NCBI GenBank assembly: GCA_000442015.1
Contig: KE561087.1
Coordinates: forward strand, 1 to 40,510
Direction: 5' to 3'
Source of the DNA: Rozella allomycis CSF55
Taxonomy: Eukaryota; Rozellomycota
Length of the DNA stretch: 40,510 nt
This document shows, piece after piece, positions 8,896-20,029 of this stretch (its first letter is position 1; every line of letters starts with the position of its first letter). The position numbers and the translations under genes are program-made. The notes beneath the pieces are model-generated. The model was not told the origin of the DNA, did no database searches, and saw nothing but the letters and a program-made list of their open reading frames with translations.

Positions 8896-11610
8896 TTATT
8901 TCTTTTTCTTATCATCTTTCTTCTTTACTTCCTCAGGCTGTTCTAACCCGAGGTATGCTTGGCGTTTTTTAAATTGAGGTAATTTCTCCATCCAATCCTA
9001 ATTTGAAGCCTTAATAAATCCATACCTTGAAAGGTTTTTCCAATTCGTTTTCTTCAAAAATCTTTCTCCTTATATAACCAATGAAATCTTCCGTTGACAA
9101 AGGCCTCATTTTTGTCAGCTACAAATGAAGTACAATATTTTACCATTCGAATTCTTCTATTAGTTAAAATAGAATTTAACATGTCCGTTATCTATTTACA
9201 AATAATTGAATTTCCAAACCTCGTCTAATGAATAGTTTTCCGTCATCTTGGCAATAACACTCAAATTCAACGTTTTTGGAACAGGAGCTATACCTTTTTG
9301 ATAAACCATTTGGCTTATAACACTAAACCTCGTTCCATAATCAGGTTTTGGTATATAGATGACTTTTTCAAAACTTGACGCCAAGCCTTTATCGGCATCC
9401 CAAGGTTTGTTGGTGGTCCCTATTACGATTATTCTATCCTCTGATTTCAGCGTTTTCAAAGCTTTTGCCAAATCTTTTTTAATTCTTTTAGGATCTGATG
9501 CATCATCCTTTGGCACTTTCTTTGCGAAAACCATTTCAGCATTATCAATATATACAATAGCGGGCTTTAACTCTCTGGCTACTTTGAATACCATATGAAT
9601 CATTTTAACAACATTGGCTTTTCCTTGAAAAGGTGAATCCGCAGTATTTCTTGGTGTCAAATTGAAAACCGCGGCACCGAGCTCGTTAGCCAAAGCATTT
9701 ACCATCATTGTTTTACCAGTACCTGTCTTGTTCGCATTTTATTCTTACCTTTGGCTCCGACTAATAAAAGTGATTTCACAAAAGGAAAATCAGTTCGTGG
9801 AAATTGGAATCCTAATGGTAGTATGACATATTCAGTTAATAGTCTACGAATATCTTGAAGGGAATGCTCAACCACTAGCTTCGACGTGGCTTCATATTTG
9901 ACAGGCGCCATAAAGTTATGCTCGCAAAGATATTCTGACAATTTGATTTTCTGATAACGTTGAAGAATTCCTGATGTTGCCAATTCTTCTATAAGACTTT
10001 CCATGGTCCTGTTTGCGGTAAGATCTTTTTCTTTCTTTCCCTTCTTGCCTTTTGGTTTCTTTTCTTTCTTCCCCTTTTTCTTTTTTCCTTTGTCTTTTTC
10101 CAGAGTCATCTTTAAATTTGCTAATTCATCTTCAAGAAGTTTAAATATTTGATCTTTAATCTATTATCACTATTTAATCAAGAAGTTACTTCCGCCTCTA
10201 CTTCAAGGCGTTTATCCGCCTTTATAATATCAGGGTCATGCTTCTGTTGGAAATTTTCCTTATCAGAAGGATTATTATACCATTTATTCAAGTATTCCGT
10301 ATTGCTATCATCAATCATTATGATAAGATTACTATTTTTTGATATCGGCGACAAATTCAGATGGCTTCATGCTGAACTCATCTTCTTTCTCCTCTTGTTT
10401 ATCCTTTTTCTTTTCTGGCTTTGCAGAACTTTTTTTCGATGAGGCGCTTTGCGGCTTTACATTGCCAGAAACTGGGGTGTCGACTACCTTTTGAACACCA
10501 AACTTGAATGTTGGATCTCGCCATTCTTCCTCGGAGGGAAATTCAGGAAACTTCCCAGTCTCTTTCTTAACATTCATGTACCATTGACGGAAAGTATCTT
10601 GAATCGACTCACGAATATCTGGCCCCTCATTTTTTAGAAACCTTTTACGGCAGGATTGAGTATTTACTTTTCCTTAATATTCACCAAAGCTTGCTGATAT
10701 TCTTCTTCATATTGTTGTCTTATAAGACGTCTTTTCGCTGCATTGGATTCTGATATTTGGATAGGATCATTCTTAGGATCTTTCGCGGGCATCGTCATTC
10801 CTAAAAACAGCTGCTCCTCATAGGCCTCTTGTTTAGCGGCTTTTCTTGCGAGATATCCTCTCCAACTGATAATAATGCTGGATTTATCTTACACTCTTTG
10901 AATTGTTAATGCAGCTTCAGAAACGTCGATTTCATTGTCTACACTATCCAATAACCTTTCCCGCTCAGCCTGCATTCTAAAGTTAGAACTTTGAACGATA
11001 TGTACCTTATTTCATGAATAAATTTTGCACGCAGACTTCCTTGCCTGCCTCTTTCATTTGTCTGAATGCGCAATATGGCATCAGACAAGGTCATTGTTGT
11101 TTCTTGCTTTATTTTTTCCTGATCTAAAATCCTTGACCCATAGTTAGCCAAAAGTCTTTCACGTTCAGCACAAATAGCTTTCCTCTCTTCCATGATGAAT
11201 TTGGGAATATGGATATCAATGTCCTTGGGATTCAATTTTAGATCGAGTAGGAGATCATCGAGACATCCAAAATCTGAAAACTCCGTGTTTGCTATTTCCA
11301 GCTACAATAATAAATGTAATTTTACATGTTTGATTTCGAGCAATCGGCCCGCTACTGAAACTAGCAGGTCGCCCAGAAGGCGCCGTTTTTGAGGCTGCAC
11401 TAATTGGTCGTAGGACTCTTCAAGCTTGTTGAAGAAAAGAATGTATTTGATATATGAGGGCAATAATTGCTGTATTTTGGCATCCTTATCTGCAATGCGT
11501 TCTAGAGATGCCTCTTTTTCTAATTGCTCCATTATTTCCATGTTGGTGTGCTTCCATTGTTGGTCAAAGGTTCTAATCTCAAGATTAAATAAATTTTACA
11601 ATGACGACAT
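8896..11610 (-). CDS. IQCA1: Dynein regulatory complex subunit 11 (IQ and AAA domain protein, IQCA1)
   Basis: This encodes 805 residues in twelve exons: 11600-11610, 11326-11572, 11006-11301, 10893-10976, 10668-10865, 10333-10641, 10190-10304, 9749-10160, 9220-9722, 9144-9191, 9026-9118 and 8896-8997. All introns are 24-29 nt and the frame closes perfectly. It is part of the nexin-dynein regulatory complex of motile axonemes. The N-terminus has the MSSLTFDQQWKHT and PQKRRLL signature. An IQ motif is restored across an intron (IQRVWRGYLARK), followed by GPDIRESIQDTFRQW, GKFPEFPSEEEW, a Lys-rich linker, and a AAA domain with Walker A GAKGTGKT (also split by an intron), Walker B IVYIDNAE and sensor VIGTTNKPW. 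The tail ends in the basic KKEDDKKKK. Length is close to the animal protein (~820). Its presence implies a flagellated life stage. Confidence 0.95.
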
Positions 11611-11908
11611 GATGAGAGTATTGTGTTACTAGGGAGCTTCTGCATCAAATTGTTCTATGTTGTACTCATAAAATATAATTGTTGAATAGTTCAATGAATT
11701 AACTTTTTGCGCCGAGTATTTATTTGATCGCATGCTTCGTATTCAGAGAATCAGAATGGCATGGCCCCAGATAACATTAACAAAAATCTTAATAGCAATA
11801 AATACTAAAAAGTCATTCAAATTTCAAGGTGTCAACACATTATTTTCTGCTTTGAGCCACGAACATGCCTCTACAAGATTTGATTTCACCCTTGTCAAAA
11901 GTTCGCAA
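11611..11908. promoter_or_regulatory. Divergent intergenic region between DRC11 and RPC2
   Basis: This is 298 bp between the two ATGs and should hold both promoters. An upstream in-frame ATG at 11732 would add 59 residues to RPC2, but they match nothing expected of the family. The RPC2 ATG at 11909 gives the usual N-terminal length. No clear TATA or other named element was recognised. Confidence 0.4.
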
Positions 11909-14900
11909 ATGTCAAAAAGCGAGCTAGTAGATCCCACCTATGTAGAAAAAGTGAAGGAATACGTGGTAAGCAATATAAATAATTTTTCCCAGAACAAACA
12001 GCCGCTAGTTCCTGCGTATTTGCAGTATAAAGGCCTGGTGCACCAGCACCTGCACTCGTTCAACTATTTCACGAGCACTGACATGCAGTATATCCTCTCT
12101 GCGAATTCTCTGGTGTCTTCAGACGTTGACCCGCATTTCTATTTGCGGTATACGAACATATACGTGGGCGAGCCTACACTTGACGAAGAGTTTATATCGA
12201 AAAAGGTGACGCCGCAGGAATGCCGGTTGCGGGATGCGACGTATTCGGCGAATATCTATGTGGATGTCAAGTATATGAGACATAGGAATGTGCTTGTTGA
12301 GAAGAAGGGGATTGTGATTGGGAGATTGCCGATCATGTTGCGCAGCAAGAATTGTGTGTTGTATGGGAAGAGCGATAATGAACTGTTCAAGGACCATGAG
12401 TGTCCGCTGGATCCTGGTGGATATTTTATTGTGAGGGGAGTTGAGAAGGTTATTTTGGTGCAGGAGCAGCTGAGCAAGAATAGAATATTGGTTGATGTTG
12501 ATAAGAAAGGGGAGGTGTGTGCTAGTGTAACGTCGTCGACGCATGAGCGCAAGTCCAAGACGAATGTTGTGGTGGTGAAGGGCAAGTTGTATGTGAAGCA
12601 TAATTCGTTTACGGAAGATATGCCTATTGTTGTGGTGATGAAAGCGTTGGGTGTTGTGTCTGATAAGGAAATAGCCATGATGGTTGGACATGAATCGCAG
12701 TATTTGACAACGTTTGGACCAAGTTTGGAAGAGTGTTCGCAGTTGCATATTTTTACACAGAATCAGGCGTTGGAATATATTGGAAGAAGATTGAAGATTA
12801 CAAAGAGATTGAGCAAAACGTATGCGGATGAAGCAAGAGATTTGTTGGCTGGTGTTGTCCTGGCTCATGTGCCAGTTGAAGGAGTTAATATGTTACCAAA
12901 GGCTATTTACTTTGCGTTGATGGCTAGAAGAGTTATTCAAGTAATAAACAATAATTAAAAATAAAAGGCACTGAATAAGACTGTAGATATTGATGATAGA
13001 GATTTTGTTGGAAATAAAAGACTTGAATTAGCTGGCCAATTGTTGTCATTATTGTTTGAAGATTTGTTTAAGAGATTTAATTCTGATTTAAAGAAGAGTA
13101 TGGACAAGGTGTTATCAAAGCAGAATAGAGCCCAAGACGTAGATTTAGTGAGATTGTTGCAATTACAAGTTGATTCTATAACGCAAGGGTTCTCAAGAGC
13201 TATTTCGACAGGGACATGGTCGTTGAAAAGATTTAAAATGGAGAGAGCTGGGATTACCCAAGTGTTATCTAGATTGTCTTTTGTTTCAGCGTTGGGAATG
13301 ATGACTAGAATAACATCGCAGTTTGAAAAAACAAGAAAGGTTAGTGGGCCTAGATCTTTGCAACCATCTCAATGGGGGATGTTATGTCCTTCTGATACTC
13401 CTGAAGGTGAAGCTTGTGGGTTAGTCAAGTAACGAAATTTCGTAAATCAATAAAATAGAAATTTAGCGCTGTTGACTCATATAACAACTGATATTGAAAG
13501 TGAACCTATTGTTAAATTGGTTTATGTGTTGGGAGTTGAAGATATTTTGACAGTTCAAGCTATTCATAGACCAGGAAATGTTTTAGTGTTTCTGAATGGT
13601 CTAGTTGTTGGGATAACAAGAAGAGAAGAAGAATTTATTAAAGACTTTAGAACGATGAGAAGAAAGGGGAAGATTAATGAATTTGTATCAATTTATTTTC
13701 ATAATCAAACAAATTCTATTCATATTTCATCTGACAGTGGAAGAGTTTGTAGACCTTGTATTATTGTAGAGAATGGAGTGTCTAAAGTGACAAGAGAACA
13801 TATGAAAGAATTGGAGAATGGGATTTTAACATTTAATGATTTTGTTCATCAAGGGTTGATTGAGTATTTGGATGTTAATGAAGAAAATGATTCGTATATT
13901 GCAGTTTATGAGAATGAAATAATAAAAGAAACAACACATTTAGAAATTGAACCATTTTGTGTATTGGGGGCTGTTGCAGGGTTGATTCCATTTCCACATC
14001 ATAATCAATCACCAAGAAATACTTATCAATGTGCTATGGGTAAACAAGCTATGGGTTCAATTGCCTTTAATCAATTAGAAAGATTTGATACTCTATTGTA
14101 TCTGTTGCAATACCCACAACAGCCAATGGTTAAAACTAAAACTATTGAATTAATTGGCTACGATCAACTCCCCGCTGGTCAAAATGCAACTGTTGCTGTA
14201 ATGTCTTACTCTGGCTATGACATTGAAGACGCTTTGATTATGAATAAATCTTCTCTCGATAGAGCGTTTGGCCGTTGCATTGTCTTGAAAAAGTTTGGTA
14301 CAAATATTAGAAGATACGCTAATGGCTCTTTTGATAGAATTGTTCCAACTTCTAAAATTGATGGTAAAATTCCTTTCAAGGGTGCCATTCTTGATGATGA
14401 TGGAATCGCAGCTCCTGGTGAAAGAATTTTACCTGGTCAAATTTATGTTAATAAACAGATGCCTGTATCTCTCGCAAATGAAACTTCTTTCACACCCGCG
14501 CCTTTATCTTACAAGGGTGCTGTTCCTTCTTACATTGATAAAGTTCTTTTAACTTCAAATGGTGATTCACAAGAAACTGTCAAAGTTTTATTAAGACAAA
14601 CTAGAAGACCTGAAATTGGTGATAAATTCTCTTCAAGACACGGTCAAAAAGTAAATATTTTAACTATATGAAAATAAAGGGTGTTGTCGGTTTAATTGTT
14701 CCTCAAGTTGACGTTCCATTTAATGATCAAGGTATTTGTCCTGACATTATTATGAATCCTCATGGGTTTCCTTCCAGAATGACAGTTGGAAAAATGATTG
14801 AATTGTTGGCAGGCAAAGCCGGTGTTCTTGAAGGTAAATTACACTACGGAACAGTAATCTATCTATCCTTGTTTAATTAGGCATTTGGTGGAAGCAAAGT

Positions 14901-15390
14901 TGAAGATGTCAGTAAAACTCTAATTGAACATGGGTATTCCTACTCTGGAAAAGATTATCTAACATCAGGAATAACAGGTGAACCTCTACAAGCATACATA
15001 TTCATGGGTCCCGTCTACTATCAAAAACTCAAACACATGGTCATGGATAAAATGCACGCTCGTTCACGCGGTCCAAGAGCCGTTCTCACACGCCAGCCAA
15101 CTGAAGGTCGTTCCAGAGACGGTGGGTTGCGTCTTGGTGAAATGGAGCGCGATTGTTTAATTGGTTATGGTGCGTCGATGCTTTTGCTTGAGCGATTAAT
15201 GATCTCGTCGGATGCTTTTGAAGTTCATGTTTGTATGAAATGCGGGCTGCTTGGGATGAAGGGATGGTGTACTGGATGCTCTACTGGAAGGCATATTGTG
15301 CAGATGAAGATTCCGTATGCTTGCAAGTTGCTGTTTCAAGAATTGCAGTCGATGAATATCGCGCCTAGATTGGTACTAGATGATATTTAA
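11909..15390 (+). CDS. RPC2: RNA polymerase III second-largest subunit (RPC2/Ret1)
   Basis: This encodes 1122 residues in exons 11909-12940, 12968-13428, 13459-14650, 14680-14853 and 14881-15390, with introns of 27, 30, 29 and 27 nt. It is the beta-like catalytic subunit of Pol III, which makes tRNA and 5S rRNA. Conserved blocks run in order: [149 protein letters not shown], and the C-terminal zinc ribbon CMKCG...CTGC. RNA polymerase III rather than I or II is indicated by the wording of these blocks and by the SMNIAPRL tail. Codons are visibly richer in G/C at both ends of the gene than in its middle. Confidence 0.97.
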
Positions 15391-15477
15391 TTATCTTTTT
15401 AAATAAACCGTTTTCTCACATTTAATATCTGGTCAACGTGTTTATGAAATTTCTCATTGCAATTTGTTATCCCAAAA

Positions 15478-16879
15478 ATGCTATTTAGATCCATCAGGTT
15501 ATTTAATCGTGAACCAATCAAACAAACAAGACGATATTCCAAAGACTTTTTCAATGTTAAAGGCCTAGGAAATCTCACCGAAGAGCAAGCCCAAGTAATT
15601 ACCTTGACACGCTCATATAAATTAGCTTAAAGAAACGGTCAAAAAGTTTTCAGAAACCGAGATTGCCCCTCGCGCCGCATCGATTGACAAGGAAAATCAG
15701 TTCCCCATGGACCTTTGGCGCAAATTCGGCAATCTCGGCATTCTCGGGGTCACAGTCCCTGAAAAGTATGACGGTCTTGGTCTGGGTTATCTCGACCATG
15801 TTCTAATCATGGAAGAAATCAGCCGTGCATCGGGAAGCGTCGCACTCAGCTATGGCGCGCATTCCAATCTCTGTGTCAACCAGATATCAAGAAACGGCAA
15901 CGAAAAGCAAAAAGACAAGTACCTTCCGCGCGTATAATTGACGTTTGGATTTGATATAGTTGATATCCGGCGAGCATGTTGGCGCCTTGGCAATGAGCGA
16001 GGTTGGATCCGGCAGCGATGTCGTTTCGATGAAGCTGAAGGCTGAAAAGAAGGGTGATTATTATATCCTCAATGGCACTAAAATGTGGATCACCAATGGG
16101 CCCGATGCCGATGTTATAGTTGTTTATGCGAAAACGGATCCCGCGGCTGGGTCCAAGGGCATTTCTACATTTATTGTCGAAAAGGGTATGGAGGGTTTTA
16201 CGACTAGCCAGAAGCTTGATAAACTTGGGATGAGGGGGTCTAACACTTGTGAACTTGTTTTTGAGAATTGTAAAGTTCATGGTAGCTGGATTGGCTTAAT
16301 TTGATTAGAATCTCAGTTGATGGGTAAAGAGGGGCAGGGTGTGTACATTTTAATGAGTGGATTGGATTATGAAAGAGTCGTGCTTTCTGGGGGTCCTTTA
16401 GGACTTATGCAAGCGGCAATTGATTGTGCGGCTCCTTATGTTCACACTCGTAAGCAGTTTGAGACTCCAGTTGGTGAATTTCAAGTAACATGATTTACAA
16501 TCTAGTAATGTTAATGCAAGGGAAACTTGCTGATATGTACATAAATCTGAATACCTCAAGATCCTATGTATATGCGGTAGCAAAGGCATGTGATAATGGC
16601 ATTCGTGATAACAAAGTAAGAACGTTTTAATAGCACGATAGGATTGCGCTGGAGCGATTCTTTATTCTGCAGAAGCCGCCACAGTAACATTTGTTTTTGC
16701 TCAATTTAAAGAAAGTTGCATTAGATGCTATTCAATGTCTGGGTGGAAACGGTTACATTAACGACTATCCTACTGGCAGGATATTGCGAGATGCAAAGCT
16801 GTATGAAATTGGAGCTGGAACAAGTGAAATACGAAGACTTATTATAGGCCGTGAGTTCAACAAATTTTACAAGCAATAA
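15478..16879 (+). CDS. IVD: Isovaleryl-CoA dehydrogenase, mitochondrial
   Basis: This flavoenzyme of leucine breakdown oxidises isovaleryl-CoA to 3-methylcrotonyl-CoA and passes electrons to ETF. It encodes about 413 residues in exons 15478-15594, 15626-15931, 15960-16281, 16309-16484, ~16505-16615, 16642-16683 and 16712-16879. The N-terminus ([13 protein letters not shown]...RRYS) is a mitochondrial presequence. Family blocks follow: [36 protein letters not shown] (as two stretches), [59 protein letters not shown], and the tail [13 protein letters not shown]...[18 protein letters not shown]. The catalytic Glu lies in the GLDYER segment, as in IVD-type enzymes. The fourth intron is odd: GT-AG splicing (16485-16505, 21 nt) breaks the frame, while removing 20 nt keeps it. 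Confidence 0.93.
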
Positions 16880-16886
16880 ATAATAG

Positions 16887-17723
16887 ATGATTCCCACTAA
16901 AGACGCATTATTCATGTACATTATTCACATTGCTTGTTATTCTCACCTTAACTGCTGTGCCACATTTATGGACGCCAGCAATGAGCAAATTGATCCACTG
17001 CTTTGCATGCCGACTATAAAGCAAAACCTGGACAAATTTTCGCCGAGATATGCCGATCGAAGCAAGGCGCTGGCCGACATTATTGACAAATCATACCACC
17101 GCGACAGAATTGAAAAGATGTTAAAAAAGGCGTTTGAAAGCAACGTTGACCGAGATTATATAGAAATGAATGATATAGAAGCGAATAATGTAAAGATGCA
17201 GAAGAAACATGCGTGTAGCGAATCGTTGACAAGTTGTTCGCTGCTGAATTTGATGTTGGCGGAAACTGGTGTTACGATAACGGCGCTGTTGTTTGAGCTT
17301 CATAGGGGATTGAACAATGAGTATTGGAAGCATGTGGGGAATGATATGCGGAAGATTATATTTTCATTCTTGTATAGTGAAACCAGCTACTATTTCCTGT
17401 CGAGCCTTGAGCTGCTTTTGAACCGCTATTCGGGTGAATGTGTGAGAGATGATGTGAAAGAGTATATTGACAATTTGTGTTCTCTGCAGTATATGGCGAG
17501 GGAGTACAAGTCATTCAAGGAGGTATATAAGCCGCTGCTTAGTTTGAGGAGTGAGCATGATGGAGACTGGGTTCCACAGCCAGCCGATTTTGATAATATA
17601 ATACGAAATAGAGAATCAAATATGATTAGGAAACAGCGGCTGATTAACTGGACTACGCCGTTGATTATTGTATTGATTGTAGTAGTTGGAAGACTGTTTA
17701 TTGTAACTAGAAAAACTAAATAA
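16887..17723 (+). CDS. Single-pass membrane protein with signal-like N-terminus, unknown
   Basis: This encodes 278 residues from ATG 16887, or 269 from ATG 16914. The second start gives the more typical hydrophobic leader (MYIIHIACYSHLNCCATF). The body is about 215 residues of mixed helical sequence with scattered cysteines (CSESLTSCSLLN, GECVRDDVKEYIDNLC). Near the C-terminus a strong transmembrane segment, PLIIVLIVVVGRLFIV, is followed by the basic stub TRKTK, so a type I topology is likely. No family was recognised. It starts 8 bp after the IVD stop and converges on CAP-H with 25 bp between. A lumenal or surface role is inference. Confidence 0.7.
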   Translation: MIPTKDALFMYIIHIACYSHLNCCATFMDASNEQIDPLLCMPTIKQNLDKFSPRYADRSKALADIIDKSYHRDRIEKMLKKAFESNVDRDYIEMNDIEANNVKMQKKHACSESLTSCSLLNLMLAETGVTITALLFELHRGLNNEYWKHVGNDMRKIIFSFLYSETSYYFLSSLELLLNRYSGECVRDDVKEYIDNLCSLQYMAREYKSFKEVYKPLLSLRSEHDGDWVPQPADFDNIIRNRESNMIRKQRLINWTTPLIIVLIVVVGRLFIVTRKTK

Positions 17724-17748
17724 AAAATTGGCTTTGATAGAAATTATT

Positions 17749-20029
17749 TTATTGAGAGACTTCTTTTATGATTTGTAATTCAGAGAGAGTTGATGACCCT
17801 TTGATTTCCAGACCATTTTCGTTTGCGAGATGGAGAACGCATATGAAGCAAAATGGGACTGAAATATCGCGAAACTTTTCTTCTGGATAAAATGAGGAGA
17901 GGCCATTGACGATATTTTTAAAGTCTATTGTGTTATTTTGAGGGACTGTTTCAATTTCAGTCCAAATGTTTTCTTTGAGTTTTTTGACGTCGACTTTTTT
18001 TGAGGTTTTAGCGTAATTCATTTTTAAAGATTTTGTTAATTTTGGTTCAGCGACTAGGGTGTTGCCGAAATCGAAATCTAATTCTAGACCATTGTAGAAT
18101 GGCTGTGAAGTTGGAATGTCGTCGTCTTCATTGAAATCGAAGCCAGCGAATTCTTCTTCTTCAGAGGCAACTATTAATCATTTAGAAGAATTTATTACGA
18201 TTGTCATTGAAGAGAGATCCTCTTTGTTGAGTTGTCGTTAAATCTAATGGTTGAGCAGTAGGAGAAACATCACCCATAGGAGAAACATCATCAACATTAA
18301 CATTGTGATTATCATTACAATCATTATAGTTATCATTATTGTTGTCATATTCAAGTTGGTTTGAGTCGAAACCTTTGCCTTGTGTAAATTTTACTCTCGT
18401 TGAAGGTTTTAGAGTAAATTTTGGTTTAGTGAAGAGACAAGTGAATTCTTTTGAAGAGATTTGAAAATCATCTGGCAAAAGATGAATATTTTTTGTTTGT
18501 TCTTGAAGATTATTTCTAGTAAAAGTGATTGGAGCTTGATTTGTTGCTTTTGTAGCAAAAAGTTGATCTAAATTGATTGGTTCCATTGAAAAGAAATCTA
18601 TAAAAAATTCCTTCTTTTCTTTCTTTTGTTTTGTTGGTTTATTTATAGAATTTTTAGTTTTAATAAAATTTGTTAATTTCCAATGTTCTGGACCTAGATT
18701 TGATCTAAAAATAAATTTTGATTACCAGCCCAATTCTTAAATATTCTAGAATCAAAATACGAAAAAATATTTTCCTTTTCATTCGCCATTGAAGACAAAA
18801 ATTCTTCTTCAATTGGAATTCTTTGTTGCTGAGTTTCTTCATTAATTTGTTCAGGCAAAATATCTTCATTTTCTTCAAATCCTTCATTAAAATCAAAATT
18901 ATTTATATCTTCTTCATTAATCAATTCTTCTATTTGAAGTGGAACATTATCTTCTATCCTTTTAAACATCTCCTGCATATCAATCGTCATGCTATTCGTT
19001 GAATCCCCAATCGAATAATCCTTAAACGTTGGGCAAATGTCTCTACTAAAAACATCTTCAATATCAGGTATAAATTTATCTATCTTCAATCCACATTCAA
19101 TTTACCAATCAACTTTGAAATATCCAACTCTTCATTCCTCTCCAATGAACTTGGAATCTCTTCATCTATCACATCAACCGCCTCACTCGAATCAAACAAT
19201 ATCTTCCCTGAACTCGTAATCATCAAATTATTCAACAACAAGCCCCTCGCTCCCCCTTCATCAAAGTCTGCACTAGTCTTCTTAAACAACGGATCAACAT
19301 CAAACTCCAAATCAAAATTCTTTATGCTAATATGCGCCAAGTTCTTCTCTATCGTATTCACACGGTTTCTCCGCTTCACCTTTTCAACATTCACCTCTTC
19401 ATCATCCTCTTCATCCTTGTCCTTTATATTCGCTTTCCCTATCTCACATTATCACCATCATTACTCTTTTCTGATTCAGACAATCCAGACAACAGCTTTC
19501 CAGTCTCTGTCGCTACAGAATCAACTCTCGACGTATATATCTTCACACACCCATCCAACGTACACGACGCCTACATCCCCCACCACTCATCTCCCTACCT
19601 TTTGAAAGTTAATCGAATCCCCATCTCTCAGCAAACTCATCTCACTAAAATAATCAATCAGCGCCAAATTCCACGTATTATTCACATTAATTTTCTATCC
19701 AATCCCTAACAAAATTTTACATTATCAGCAGCAATCTTTATCCACTCCTCAAACTGCTTGCTCGCAATCTCCTTGCTCGGAATAACAGCTGGCTTTTCGT
19801 TCGACAACACCATTTGTTGTTTTTGTTTGTTTGGACTCTGGAATAGCAACCGACCACCAGTCGGACTAAGAAGCAACGGACGGCCCTGCTTTGGTGATTG
19901 CATAGGCGAAGGTGATAGCAGCGCCAACGAGCGTCTCTGGCGCTCCTGCATAATGTTTCTGCGCTTCTTGCGGATTTCAGTTGCATCGTCGTTAAAAGGA
20001 GACATTAATGGTCTCTTTTGTCGCGTCAT
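17749..20029 (-). CDS. BRN1: Condensin subunit 2, kleisin CAP-H/Barren/Brn1
   Basis: This encodes 704 residues in exons 19721-20029, 19599-19694, 19448-19570, 19106-19421, 18726-19079, 18199-18693 and 17749-18170, with introns of 26, 28, 26, 26, 32 and 28 nt. It is the kleisin that bridges SMC2 and SMC4 heads and recruits the HEAT subunits during chromosome condensation. Blocks seen: EEWIKIAADN|KINVNNTWNLALIDYF (across an intron), GDSINFQK|ASCTLDGCVKIYTSRVDSVA, VKRRNRVNTIEKNLAHI, FDEGGARGLLLNNL, WAG|GPEHWKL, EEEEFAGFDF, NYAKTSKKVDVKKLK and the C-terminal winged-helix end VPFCFICVLHLANENGLEI. The N-terminus is rich in SP/MSP motifs, possible CDK sites. The 5' exon is richer in G/C-ending codons than the middle. 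Confidence 0.95.

Noticed and set aside
10866-10892. Apparent 15-nt intron in DRC11 (GTAAGATAAATCCAG)
   Set aside because: It keeps frame, but using the next AG (27 nt) restores a perfect IQ motif, so the longer intron is preferred.
11732-11908. Upstream ATG extending RPC2 by 59 residues
   Set aside because: The extension resembles no RPC2 sequence, and the ATG at 11909 gives the family's normal length.
12119-12868. 249-codon minus-strand frame inside RPC2
   Set aside because: It is a shadow frame favoured by local codon use; the plus strand is clearly RPC2.
19324-19709. Overlapping plus-strand frames of 93 and 125 codons
   Set aside because: They lie across CAP-H exons and introns on the opposite strand and have low-complexity Ser/Leu/Phe composition.
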